DNA of 64,000 nucleotides from Stomatobaculum longum. Lineage in GTDB: Bacteria > Bacillota > Clostridia > Lachnospirales > Lachnospiraceae. Made by a program: the position numbers and the translations under genes. A model generated the notes under the pieces. It was not told the DNA's origin. It ran no database searches and saw only the letters and a program-made list of their open reading frames with translations. Location of the stretch: positions 1 through 64,000 of the forward strand of contig JH590864.1 in assembly GCA_000242235.1 (NCBI GenBank), written 5' to 3'. How positions within the stretch are numbered: position 1 is the first letter of the stretch; each line of letters opens with the position of its first letter. Positions 30,231-38,959 of the stretch are shown piece after piece.

Positions 30231-30725
30231 ATGGCGGAAATCAAAAAGAATGTTTTGACCCAGGAAGGGTTAAAGCGCTATGAGGAAGAGTTGCAGGATC
30301 TGCGCGTCAATAAGCGCAAGGAAATTGCCGATAAAATCAAAGAGGCAAGAGAGCAGGGCGACCTCTCGGAGAACGCAGAGTATGATGCGGCGAAGGACGA
30401 GCAGCGCGACATCGAGGCGAGAATCGGCGAGCTCGAGGAGCTCTTAAAGCACGCGGAGGTCTATGTGACCGAGGAGACGCCGATCGACAAGGTCGGCATC
30501 GGCAGCCTCGTGAAGGTGCTTGACATCGACGAGGACGAAGAGCTCACATTTAAGATTGTCGGCAACGAGGAGGCGGACTCGATGGAGGGCCGCATCTCCA
30601 ATGAGTCGCCGCTCGGCGCGGCGTTACTCGGCAAGGAAGTCGGAGAGCAGGTCACGGTCGAACTTCCGGCCGGAGATCTTTCTTATCGGGTACTCAGTAT
30701 TACAAAGGAGAGCAGCGATGAGTGA
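30231..30725 (+). CDS. greA: Transcription elongation factor GreA
   Basis: GreA rescues backtracked RNA polymerase by stimulating transcript cleavage. The 164-residue protein has the N-terminal coiled coil with acidic tip 'EQGDLSENAEYDAAKDEQ' (catalytic Asp and Glu) and the C-terminal FKBP-like domain with 'GSLVKVLDIDEDEELTF'. AAGGAGG precedes the ATG. It overlaps lysS by eight bases and is driven by a consensus promoter. Confidence 0.95.
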   Translation: MAEIKKNVLTQEGLKRYEEELQDLRVNKRKEIADKIKEAREQGDLSENAEYDAAKDEQRDIEARIGELEELLKHAEVYVTEETPIDKVGIGSLVKVLDIDEDEELTFKIVGNEEADSMEGRISNESPLGAALLGKEVGEQVTVELPAGDLSYRVLSITKESSDE

Positions 30726-32670
30726 GCTGAAGAAGAACAGCGAAGCGCAGGAGCAGCAAGATGTGCACCGCTTAATGCAGGTGCGCCTTGACAAGCTGAA
30801 CGAGTTAAAGGCAGCGGGCAAGGACCCGTTTGAGATTACGACCTACGAGCAGAGCCACCACGCCGCGGAAATCAAGGCGCATTTTGATGAGCTTAAGGAC
30901 ACGGAAGTCTCGGTCGCAGGCCGCATGATGAGTAAGCGCATCATGGGCAAGGCGTCTTTCTGCGCGGTTCGCGATCTGAGCGGCGACATTCAGATTTATG
31001 TGGCGCGCGATGCGGTCGGCGAAGAGGCGTATGCGCAGTTTAAGAAGTACGACATCGGCGATATCATCGGTGTTCGCGGCAAGGTGTTTGAGACCAAGAC
31101 AGGTGAGATTTCGATTCACGCGGAGGAGCTGACCCTGCTCACGAAGAGCATGCAGCCGCTCCCGGAGAAGTTCCACGGCCTCACCGACACCGACCAGCGC
31201 TACCGTCAGCGCTACATCGACCTCGTCATGAACCCGGAGGTGCGCGAGACCTTCGTGAAGCGCTCCAAGATTATCTCCTCGATCCGGAGATACTTGGATG
31301 ACAGAGGATTCATGGAAGTCGAGACCCCGATGCTCGTATCGAATGCGGGCGGCGCGGCGGCGCGTCCCTTTGAGACCCACTACAACGCGCTGAGCGAGGA
31401 TGTGAAGCTCCGCATCTCCCTGGAGCTCTACTTAAAGCGCCTCATTGTCGGCGGCCTGGAGCGCGTCTACGAGATAGGACGCGTGTTCCGGAACGAGGGC
31501 CTGGATGCCCGCCACAACCCGGAGTTCACGCTGATGGAGCTCTATCAGGCGTACACGGACTACGAGGGCATGATGAATCTCACCGAGGACATGTTCCGCC
31601 ACGTGGCGCGCGAGGTAAACGGCAGCGCGAAGATTATGTACAGCGGCACCGAGATTGACCTCGAGAAGCCCTTCCGCCGTATCACGATGACCGAGGCGGT
31701 CAAGGAGTACAGCGGCGTCGATTTCGCGACGATTGAGACCCTCGAAGAGGCGAGAGCTGTTGCGAAGGAGAAGAGTGTCGCATTCGAAGAGAGACATCAG
31801 AGAGGCGACATCCTGAACCTCTTCTTTGAGACCTTCTGCGAGGAGCACATGATTCAGCCGACCTTCGTGACCGACCACCCGATTGAGATTTCGCCGCTCA
31901 CGAAGAAGAAGCCGAACAACCCGGACTATGTGGAGCGCTTTGAGCTCTTTATCTACGGCAGAGAGATGTGCAACGCCTACTCCGAGCTGAACGACCCGAT
32001 TGACCAGCGCGAGCGCTTTAAGGCGCAGGACGCACTGGCAGCGGCGGGCGATGAAGAGGCAAACCACACGGACGAGGACTTCCTGAACGCGCTGAATGTC
32101 GGCATGCCGCCGACTGGCGGTATCGGCTACGGCATCGACCGTCTGGTGATGCTCCTCACCGACAGCCCGGCCATCCGCGATGTTCTGCTGTTCCCGACCA
32201 TGAAGACCATGAAGGCCGAGAACAAAGAAGCACATGGCGAGAGCGAGGGCAAGGCGGAAGAGGCAAGCGGCTTCTTTACCCCGAACGAGAAGATAGATTT
32301 CAGCGGGGTTAAGATCGAGCCCCTGTTCGAGGATCAGGTGGATTTCGAGACCTTCTCGAAGAGCGATTTCCGCGCGGTCAAGGTAAAGGGCTGCAAGGCA
32401 GTGCCGAAGTCGAAGAAGCTCCTGCAGTTCACCTTAGACGACGGAACCGGCACGGAACGCACGATTTTAAGCGGCATTCACGCTTACTACGAGCCGGAAG
32501 AGCTGATCGGAAAGACCCTGATTGCAATCACGAACCTGCCGCCGCGCCCCATGATGGGCATCGAGTCCTGCGGCATGTTGCTCTCTGCGGTCAATGAGCG
32601 CAATGGGGAGGAAGAACTTCATCTTCTCATGGTAGATAACCACATCCCGGCGGGGGCGAAGCTGTACTAA
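30718..32670 (+). CDS. lysS: Lysyl-tRNA synthetase with C-terminal tRNA-binding domain
   Basis: This is a class II aminoacyl-tRNA synthetase of 650 residues. The N-terminal OB-fold anticodon domain is at about 60-170. The catalytic core has motif 2 ('RVFRNEGLDARHNPEFT') and motif 3 ('GIGYGIDRLVMLL', about 460-475). Residues about 505-530 form a charged linker, and 540-650 are an EMAPII/Trbp111-type OB-fold ('SDFRAVKVKGCKAVPKSKKL', 'NLPPRPMMGIESCGMLL') more familiar from MetG. The ATG lies inside greA. A foreign copy of this C-terminal domain occurs at 39482, so the 3' end of this gene looks like an integration site. Confidence 0.94.
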   Translation: MSELKKNSEAQEQQDVHRLMQVRLDKLNELKAAGKDPFEITTYEQSHHAAEIKAHFDELKDTEVSVAGRMMSKRIMGKASFCAVRDLSGDIQIYVARDAVGEEAYAQFKKYDIGDIIGVRGKVFETKTGEISIHAEELTLLTKSMQPLPEKFHGLTDTDQRYRQRYIDLVMNPEVRETFVKRSKIISSIRRYLDDRGFMEVETPMLVSNAGGAAARPFETHYNALSEDVKLRISLELYLKRLIVGGLERVYEIGRVFRNEGLDARHNPEFTLMELYQAYTDYEGMMNLTEDMFRHVAREVNGSAKIMYSGTEIDLEKPFRRITMTEAVKEYSGVDFATIETLEEARAVAKEKSVAFEERHQRGDILNLFFETFCEEHMIQPTFVTDHPIEISPLTKKKPNNPDYVERFELFIYGREMCNAYSELNDPIDQRERFKAQDALAAAGDEEANHTDEDFLNALNVGMPPTGGIGYGIDRLVMLLTDSPAIRDVLLFPTMKTMKAENKEAHGESEGKAEEASGFFTPNEKIDFSGVKIEPLFEDQVDFETFSKSDFRAVKVKGCKAVPKSKKLLQFTLDDGTGTERTILSGIHAYYEPEELIGKTLIAITNLPPRPMMGIESCGMLLSAVNERNGEEELHLLMVDNHIPAGAKLY

Positions 32671-32702
32671 AAAATGGAAAACTAAAACATACCGAGAGAG
32701 GT

Positions 32703-33182
32703 ATGCCGATTCAGAACAATCTGAGGAAGCGTATCTCTCTTTTTATGTGGGAGAACGCGAACAACGAAGAAAAGGAGAATCTTATAAGACAGGAGTACAG
32801 GGAGATCGGTCGTACAAGGGAAGTCAGGGAGGAAGTGGAGAAGCTTCGAAAGAAGTTTCTCCGCTATCAAGAGGCAGAAGTGGTCTACAGCATTTCACAC
32901 CGCAAGTTAATAGAGCTCTCGGATCGGACGGGGGCGTTGTATCGCATTGACGGGACTGTGCTGATCAATCGCGATATCTTCGAGGCGTTTCTCGAGAACT
33001 TTCACGAGAGTAACAAAGGAATCGGAAAGCGGGGCCTCGGTAAAGCGGAGCGCGCCCAAAAGGAGACCGAGAAACGAGCGGTAAGCTGTGGATGTATTCA
33101 GACCAATTGGATGATGAGGATATTGAATTTGTGCGGCACAGCTTTTTCCGCTATGCAGAGGGAATCGCCTATTATCGCCTGA
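32703..33182 (+). CDS. Excisionase-like (DUF6462-like) protein, with an aberrant C-terminus
   Basis: The protein resembles the element gene at 40332: both share 'LRKK(F/Y)LRY(Q/K)EAE(V/I)VYSI', 'GALYRIDG' and 'VLINRDIF'. The family is a small winged-helix, Xis-like DNA-binding protein of conjugative elements; the DUF6462 name is from memory. Here the natural stop is lost: AAATGA has become AAACGA at 33074-33077, so translation runs 36 codons further into the overlapping frame of the next gene. A six-bp hairpin (CATACC/GGTATG, 32688-32705) covers the Shine-Dalgarno and start. It looks like the decayed left edge of an older insertion at lysS. Confidence 0.6.
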   Translation: MPIQNNLRKRISLFMWENANNEEKENLIRQEYREIGRTREVREEVEKLRKKFLRYQEAEVVYSISHRKLIELSDRTGALYRIDGTVLINRDIFEAFLENFHESNKGIGKRGLGKAERAQKETEKRAVSCGCIQTNWMMRILNLCGTAFSAMQRESPIIA

Positions 33183-33256
33183 CGGAGAAGACCATCACAA
33201 GGCTTGAAAAGAGCGTGGAGTCGGTGCAGAGCATACGGGAAAACGGAGAATGGTGA
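33074..33256 (+). pseudogene. Start-less remnant of a second excisionase-like gene
   Basis: Read from 33074 the frame gives (T)SGKLWMYSDQLDDEDI, matching MSGTIWMYSDRMDDWDI of the intact gene at 40616, with 'LTEK.(I/M)TRL' further on. The initiator ATG has become ACG (base 33075). Homology fades after about 40 codons and the frame stops at 33254, whereas the intact gene continues for 75 more codons. In the ICE copy the two genes overlap as ATGA; here one transition removed both the upstream stop and this start. Confidence 0.75.
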
Positions 33257-33297
33257 CTCAGCCCCCACCCCTCAGTGGCGGACGTTGAGTCACCATT
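33249..33297. repeat. 12-bp perfect inverted repeat
   Basis: AATGGTGACTCA (33249-33260) and TGAGTCACCATT (33286-33297) flank 25 bases that contain a second small stem (CCAC/GTGG). There is no T tract. It lies exactly between the decayed gene pair and the AT-richer catabolic cassette, so it could be a recombination scar, protein-binding site or weak bidirectional terminator. Confidence 0.7.
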
Positions 33298-33312
33298 TGC
33301 CTATGAGGGAGA

Positions 33313-35151
33313 TTATTTTTCTCCCATTTTTCTCCAGAGTGTTGTACGGCTCATTCCCAACTGATCAGCGACTTCTGCAAGTGTCATTCCGGCATAATCG
33401 CACATATTATTTACCATCAATGCAAATGCCTCATCGCTTTTGTCGGATGCTTCGTAGTAATCTGTTGCTTGTTGGATTAGCTTTTCTTTCCCGATAGAGT
33501 CTATCACAGCCCTATAAACCGATGACTGAGTCAAATTGGATGTCTCTAAGTGCATAGAAGCAAGTCTTGAGGCTGCGGCTTGAATCTCAGATAAATTCCC
33601 AAGCCATTCATACCAACGTAGGAGGCTCGTAGCGCGTTCAAAACGCTTCAATCGAAGCGGCTTATTGGTACATAGCTCTATCTCTCGTTCGAACAAGGGA
33701 ACGATATCCTCTTTTCGGTCACGTATTGCCGGGACATTGATTATTTGAGTTGTGAGTAAGCTAAAAAGACCTGTGTTAATCTCCCCCATGTCAATGGGGG
33801 TATCAATAACTGTTACAAAGCGGATGTCTAAACCAATCTTTTTGTATCCCCCGGTAGGAGTAATCTGATGGTATGTTACTGCGTCAAGAAGACACGACTG
33901 CACGGCAGGATTTGAGTGATTAAGATTGCGCAAAACAACGGTTCCGCCATTTGCCATTTCCAATAGACCGGTGTGCGGCTCCATAGGATCACTGCAGCCC
34001 AGTAAATGGCGCCCTGCGTCGTTAACGGAAATAGTCGAGAGATTCAATATTAATAGTGGCTTTTTTGCGCGAGTGCTGCCGGAATGCAAGCACTCGGCAA
34101 ATAACTTTTTATGTGTTCCCTGCTCTCCGACGATGGCACAGGGTAATGTAGAATCGGAGATTGTTTTTCCGTAGTTGATAGCCTTCTTCATAACTGAAGA
34201 TTCGGTAATCATATCGTGCCATTGATAAGCAAGTTCGGTCTGTAATGCAAGTTTTTCCTTCTGTAAGGTGGCGAGTCTGGAATTATCTATTCTCAGAGTC
34301 GTAAAATGTCCAATCAATTCACCTTTTACGAGCAGTACTTGTTGTGTACAACGGAGACGAACTCCTTGAATAACACAAAAAAATTCAGAAGCTCTTTGAG
34401 CGCGCGGAACCAAGTTTTTCTGCAATTCTGCCAACAATCTTCCTTTGGCAACACCTGAATCAACCCCCAGATATTCTTCCGCTTTGCGATTAATCATTGT
34501 TATATATCCGTTTTCATTGCTGATGATAATCCCAATATTTGTGTCTTGAATAAGCGCACGATTGATGGTTGAAAAACGCTGTTCCTTTCTGATAAATGCC
34601 GCTGTATTTCTGGCACGCATGATTGCACTTCGTATTGTCTTATCTCCGGTATATGCAAGTACATATTGCCGACCGCATTGTAGCGCATAGTCCCGCACGA
34701 CAGTCGTACCGATCAGAACGTCATACACTGATTTTTCAATTAAATCACGCAGTTCCAGTATATCCTCATATACCAGTAATCCGACATCCTTTCCCAATAG
34801 CTGTGATAACAGGGAAATGTCGACGGGTTGACTGTATTTATACAAAACGATGGCAGGATTGTGTCCGCATGATTCTGCCTTTTTTAGTGCAATAAGATAG
34901 TCGATTTCAGTTACCTGTAGCTCCTGAATATACAAGGTACTGATCTGCTTAAATTTGGCATAGTTACTTCCACCCCCGACAAATACCTCAAATCCGTTGC
35001 TGACGGCCTCGCCGAGCACTTCTCTTAAAGTTCCGGGAGTACAATCTCGCAACATGAACTCGGTATCTGAAAGTTTCATGTCCTCAATGGTCTTTTTTGC
35101 CATTTCAGTAAGACCCGGGTATCCCAGAAAACAAATCTTATAGCTGTTCAT
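33313..35151 (-). CDS. PrpR-type transcriptional regulator with degenerate AAA+ domain
   Basis: This 612-residue regulator has an N-terminal PrpR ligand-sensing domain (about 1-170, 'FEVFVGGGSNY'), a PAS domain (about 190-300, 'NIGIIISNENGYITMINRKA'), a NtrC-like AAA+ region and a C-terminal Fis-type helix-turn-helix ('GMTLAEVADQLGMSRTTLWR'). The AAA+ motifs are eroded: Walker A reads GEQGTHKK, and where sigma-54 activators have GAFTGA this protein has 'LLGCSDPMEPHTG'. It may therefore act without sigma-54. It is divergent from the CoA-transferase/lyase/transporter operon and is its likely regulator. The start is ATG at 35151, with GGGAG upstream. Confidence 0.85.
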   Translation of the reverse strand: MNSYKICFLGYPGLTEMAKKTIEDMKLSDTEFMLRDCTPGTLREVLGEAVSNGFEVFVGGGSNYAKFKQISTLYIQELQVTEIDYLIALKKAESCGHNPAIVLYKYSQPVDISLLSQLLGKDVGLLVYEDILELRDLIEKSVYDVLIGTTVVRDYALQCGRQYVLAYTGDKTIRSAIMRARNTAAFIRKEQRFSTINRALIQDTNIGIIISNENGYITMINRKAEEYLGVDSGVAKGRLLAELQKNLVPRAQRASEFFCVIQGVRLRCTQQVLLVKGELIGHFTTLRIDNSRLATLQKEKLALQTELAYQWHDMITESSVMKKAINYGKTISDSTLPCAIVGEQGTHKKLFAECLHSGSTRAKKPLLILNLSTISVNDAGRHLLGCSDPMEPHTGLLEMANGGTVVLRNLNHSNPAVQSCLLDAVTYHQITPTGGYKKIGLDIRFVTVIDTPIDMGEINTGLFSLLTTQIINVPAIRDRKEDIVPLFEREIELCTNKPLRLKRFERATSLLRWYEWLGNLSEIQAAASRLASMHLETSNLTQSSVYRAVIDSIGKEKLIQQATDYYEASDKSDEAFALMVNNMCDYAGMTLAEVADQLGMSRTTLWRKMGEK

Positions 35152-35428
35152 TTGCACTTTCTCCCACCAAATCAAATTTCTTTTTGCTTGTTTTGTGGTT
35201 TTACGACCATAGCGTTGGTTGACACCCGTTAGAAACAGTTTGATTTTAGCATAAAATGTTTCAATTTAAAAATAAATCAAAGATATGAAACGTTTATAGG
35301 CGAAGATAGAGAGGTTTTGGGCTTTATTGTTGCTATGGAAAACGTATGCTATCTTTTTGCCAAGCTGTTATGTTCTCAATGTGCAAAAGGACAGACAAAC
35401 CGTAAAGCAGAAGATAAGGAGGAGCACG

Positions 35429-36622
35429 ATGGCACAAGGATTATTGAGTGGCACAGTTGTTCTGGATCTGACAAGAGTTCTCGCAGGTCCGTATTGCGGC
35501 ATGTTGCTTGCAGACATGGGAGCAACGGTCATCAAGGTGGAAATGATAGGAAAGGGGGATGACAGCAGGGCCTATGGTCCCTTTGCAGGCGGAGAAAGTT
35601 GCTATTACATGGGACTGAACAGAGGAAAGAAGGGATGTACCCTGAACCTTAAGACAGAGGAGGGGCGTGCAATATTCCTCAAGATGGTCAAGAAAGCAGA
35701 CATCCTGATTGAAAACTATCGTCCTGGAACCATGGAAAAGTTGCATCTCGGATACGATGAATTGAAGAAGGTAAATCCGGGACTTATTTATGGGGCAGTA
35801 TCAGGATTTGGTCATACCGGACCTTACAGCAAGCGTGCCGGATACGACATTATCGGTCAAGCAGCCGGTGGTCTTATGAGCACGACCGGATGGGAAGGCG
35901 GCTCACCTACTAGAACGGGAACTCCGATGGGAGATGTTCTGGGTGGTTTAAATCTGACAATCGGAATTTTGGCAGCTTTAAACCACAAAAATAAGACAGG
36001 ACAAGGTGAAAAGGTTGATGTTGCGTTGGTCGATGCAGTTGTTTCCGCAATGCAGAATATCAACATGATTTACCTCAATGAGGGACGTATACCAACTCGT
36101 ATCGGTAATCGTTACGAATCCACTTACCCGTATGATTCCTTCCGTACATCTGATGGCGATGTCATCATCGGTGCCGGTAATGACAAGCTCTATGCGACGC
36201 TTTGTGAAGAAATGGGAATGCCTGAGTTGAAGAATGACCCGAGATTTCTCACTGTATCGGATCGAGTCAAAAACCACACAGCGCTGAAAGAAATAATAGA
36301 GACGTGGACCTCGAAGTCTACGATTGATGAAATTGCGGACAGACTCAATAAAGTCGGAGTTCCTTCGACACCGATTAATACCATCGACCGCATCGTAAAA
36401 GATCCTCAGATTGCCGGTGCAAGAAAAATGTTCCCTGTCATTCAGCAACCCGGAATCGGTGGAGTACCGACTACCAACAATGCGCTGAAATTTACCAATT
36501 GCCCGGCCGATCCGGAGGAACCTGCTCCTACATTAGGACAGGACAACGACATGATTTTCAGCACTTATGCCGATCTCAGTTCCAAGGAAATTGAGGAACT
36601 CAGAGCCAAGAAAATCATCTGA
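35429..36622 (+). CDS. Class III (CaiB/BaiF-type) CoA-transferase
   Basis: This 397-residue enzyme moves CoA between carboxylic acids through an aspartyl-CoA anhydride. It shows 'LDLTRVLAGPYCGMLLADMGA' at the N-terminus, 'ADILIENYRPGTMEKLHLGY', and 'GYDIIGQAAGGLMS', whose Asp is the expected catalytic residue. The C-terminal lobe has 'GVPSTPINTIDRIVKDPQI'. The ATG at 35429 follows AAGGAGGAG. It is the first gene of a three-gene plus-strand run and probably activates the acid imported by the carrier, drawing CoA from a common acyl-CoA; the exact acid is not known. Confidence 0.9.
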   Translation: MAQGLLSGTVVLDLTRVLAGPYCGMLLADMGATVIKVEMIGKGDDSRAYGPFAGGESCYYMGLNRGKKGCTLNLKTEEGRAIFLKMVKKADILIENYRPGTMEKLHLGYDELKKVNPGLIYGAVSGFGHTGPYSKRAGYDIIGQAAGGLMSTTGWEGGSPTRTGTPMGDVLGGLNLTIGILAALNHKNKTGQGEKVDVALVDAVVSAMQNINMIYLNEGRIPTRIGNRYESTYPYDSFRTSDGDVIIGAGNDKLYATLCEEMGMPELKNDPRFLTVSDRVKNHTALKEIIETWTSKSTIDEIADRLNKVGVPSTPINTIDRIVKDPQIAGARKMFPVIQQPGIGGVPTTNNALKFTNCPADPEEPAPTLGQDNDMIFSTYADLSSKEIEELRAKKII

Positions 36623-36650
36623 CAGCGCAGGAATTACAAGGAGATTTGTT

Positions 36651-37583
36651 ATGAGTGAGAAGAAACAAACGATTGACATCATTGAAGTCGGTCCTCGCGA
36701 TGGCTTTCAGAATCTCTGCAGCTATCTGCCGACCGATCGGAAGATTTATTACATCGAACAGTTGATTGCTGCCGGTCTCAAGCATTTACAGATTACCAGT
36801 TTTGTGAGTCCCAAGGCGATTCCGCAGATGAAAGATGCGGCTACGGTTGCAAGTACTATTGTTGAACGTCATCCCAACTTGGATCTCTTTGCGCTTGTTC
36901 CGAATTTTAGAGGGGCGCAAAACGCTCATGAGGCCGGACTCCGTAAAGTTAACACGGTTATTTCCTTGAGCAAAAGCCATAATATGGCAAACGTAAACAA
37001 GACGCACGACCAGAGCTTTGAGGAACTTCGAAAGATAATTGAAAATCTGAGCGATATGGAGGTTGTTCTTGATGTCGCAACAGCGTTTGGCTGTCCGTTT
37101 GAGGGAAAGCAACGCTCTGCATCGGCTGTGGTTGAGTTCTGCGGACGGGCTTATGACATGGGGGTGAGAACATTTAATCTCTGCGATACTGTCGGGCAGT
37201 CCGATCCCGCACAAGTTGCCACTTTTACGTGCGCGATGAAAGAGGCGTTCCCGGATGCTCGCCTTGAGTTGCATATTCATGACACCCGCGGAATGGGAAT
37301 TGCTTGTTCTCTAGAGGGGTGGAAAGCCGGAGCAGACGGAATTCAATCTACCTTAGGAGGACTCGGAGGCTGCCCGTTTGCGCCGGGGGCCTCGGGCAAC
37401 ACAGCTACGGAAGATCTGGTTTTCATGTTTGAGGAAATGGGTATTGATACAGGAATTTCTTTTAAAGATATTCTTGCATTAGCTAAGGAAGAGCACTCAG
37501 AAATTCAAGGAAGTTACTCAGGGGCTAACCTTCTTGTAAAAAACACGATTTATGATTTGATTCCCCTCCCGCAGAAGTCCTGA
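36651..37583 (+). CDS. HMG-CoA lyase family enzyme
   Basis: This 310-residue HMGL-type aldolase-like lyase cleaves a 3-hydroxyacyl-CoA at a C-C bond, classically HMG-CoA to acetyl-CoA and acetoacetate. It keeps the metal and catalytic motifs: VGPRDGFQN (Arg and Asp), the metal-binding histidines in LHIHDTRG, and GLGGCPFAPGASGN with the catalytic cysteine. Start ATG at 36651 follows AAGGAG. Placed after a CoA-transferase, it would cleave the CoA ester made by it. (R)-citramalyl-CoA or a related branched C5-C6 ester is an alternative substrate. Confidence 0.9.
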   Translation: MSEKKQTIDIIEVGPRDGFQNLCSYLPTDRKIYYIEQLIAAGLKHLQITSFVSPKAIPQMKDAATVASTIVERHPNLDLFALVPNFRGAQNAHEAGLRKVNTVISLSKSHNMANVNKTHDQSFEELRKIIENLSDMEVVLDVATAFGCPFEGKQRSASAVVEFCGRAYDMGVRTFNLCDTVGQSDPAQVATFTCAMKEAFPDARLELHIHDTRGMGIACSLEGWKAGADGIQSTLGGLGGCPFAPGASGNTATEDLVFMFEEMGIDTGISFKDILALAKEEHSEIQGSYSGANLLVKNTIYDLIPLPQKS

Positions 37584-37625
37584 TACTTGTTGTTCACAAG
37601 TCTACATTTATGAGAGGAATGTACA

Positions 37626-38873
37626 ATGAACATCGCATTAATTTCTCTTGCTGTCTTAATTGCAGCAATCTTGATTGGTTTTTTCCGCAAGATGAACGTT
37701 GGTTTGATTGCTATTTTGGCAGTCACAATCTTTGCAAGCTTCATCAGTGCAACAGATAAGGATGTTATAAAAGGATTTTCTTCCGGTTTGTTCATCATGT
37801 TGCTGGGTGTTTCTTTTCTGTGTGCCGTCGGAATTACGAATGGTTCACTGGAACTCTTAGCTAAAAAGGTGTTACGCCTTTCCGGAGGACATGCATTCAT
37901 TGCGCCGATTATGTTATATCTGATTGGCTATGGGATTGCAGCAATCGGTCCCGGATGTGTGCCTGCGTTGGGTATTGTTGCTGCACTGTCCTTGCCGCTT
38001 GCCAAAACCACAGGATATAGCTCAACCATGTTGGCTATTATCGGAGAGATGGGGTCTTTCGCAGGGAGATTTTCTCCGATAACGCCCGAGTCGGCACTGA
38101 TCAGAGAACTTGCCGCGCCGCAGGGAATTCAAGGTTATGAGATTGATGTATTGATATATGCAACCATTACGACGATTATTCTTGCTTTGGCTACGTATTT
38201 CTGGTTCAGAAGAGAGAAAAAATCGGAGGCCGTTGCTGAGCGAGAGAGCATTCCGCACTTCAACTCAAAACAGTTGCTTACGCTTGCAGGTTTTGCTGTA
38301 CTTATTGTCGGCTCCGCATTTTTCAAGCGCAATGTCGGTCTTCTGGCATTTGCAATCGGAATTTTTCTTATTCTGGTTGGAGCCGCTGATGAGAAAAAGG
38401 TCTTTCAGGCAATTTCGTGGTCGACTTTGCTTATGGTTACGGGTTTCGGCATGCTGATGAACATTGTGATTTCCGTTGGTGGCGTAGAGCTACTTTCCAA
38501 TGCACTTGCATCGGTTATGACATCTAAAACAGCTACCGCAATCCAAGGTTTGACTGCAGGAATTATGTCGTGGTTCAGTTCGGCCATCGGTGTTGTTTGG
38601 CCGACAATGATCCCGACAGTAGGAAGCGTTGCAACCAATGTCGGAGTTTCTCCGGTTGGATTAATCAGCATTATGTGCCTTACAGCATCGTTTGCCGGTC
38701 TCAGCCCCGCATCCACCGGTGGCGGATTGATTATGGCTGCTGCTTCCTCCGATCCTGATTTCGATAAAGAGAAGGAGAACAAGCTATTTCTGACCTTGTT
38801 TGCTGTATCGGCAGTGTGCCTTTTCCTTCTTGTACTTGCGGCACTTTTAGGACTGTACAGTATTCTGGGATAA
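37626..38873 (+). CDS. Dicarboxylate-type membrane transporter (MatC-like, IT superfamily)
   Basis: This 415-residue integral membrane protein has about 11-12 helices. Its first half resembles the MatC/dicarboxylate carrier N-terminal domain ('NVGLIAILAVTIFASFISA', 'GYGIAAIGPGCVPALGIVAA') and the second half has a matching hairpin region ('LSPASTGGGLIMAAASSDP'). In this superfamily such carriers import di- or tricarboxylates. It follows the CoA-transferase and lyase genes with 42 bases between and ends in a strong terminator, so import and activation of one acid by the three proteins is the simplest reading. Confidence 0.82.
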   Translation: MNIALISLAVLIAAILIGFFRKMNVGLIAILAVTIFASFISATDKDVIKGFSSGLFIMLLGVSFLCAVGITNGSLELLAKKVLRLSGGHAFIAPIMLYLIGYGIAAIGPGCVPALGIVAALSLPLAKTTGYSSTMLAIIGEMGSFAGRFSPITPESALIRELAAPQGIQGYEIDVLIYATITTIILALATYFWFRREKKSEAVAERESIPHFNSKQLLTLAGFAVLIVGSAFFKRNVGLLAFAIGIFLILVGAADEKKVFQAISWSTLLMVTGFGMLMNIVISVGGVELLSNALASVMTSKTATAIQGLTAGIMSWFSSAIGVVWPTMIPTVGSVATNVGVSPVGLISIMCLTASFAGLSPASTGGGLIMAAASSDPDFDKEKENKLFLTLFAVSAVCLFLLVLAALLGLYSILG

Positions 38874-38921
38874 GATACTTCCTCCGGACTACTGGACAAT
38901 TTAATCTTTTGCCATATAGAA

Positions 38922-38958
38922 GCGAGGCCAATGGGTAATGCCATTGGCTTCGCTTTTT
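38922..38958 (+). terminator. Terminator of the catabolic operon
   Basis: GCGA-GCCAATGG pairs with CCATTGGC-TCGC across a short loop, with one bulge, and is followed by five T residues. Confidence 0.88.
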
Positions 38959-38959
38959 C

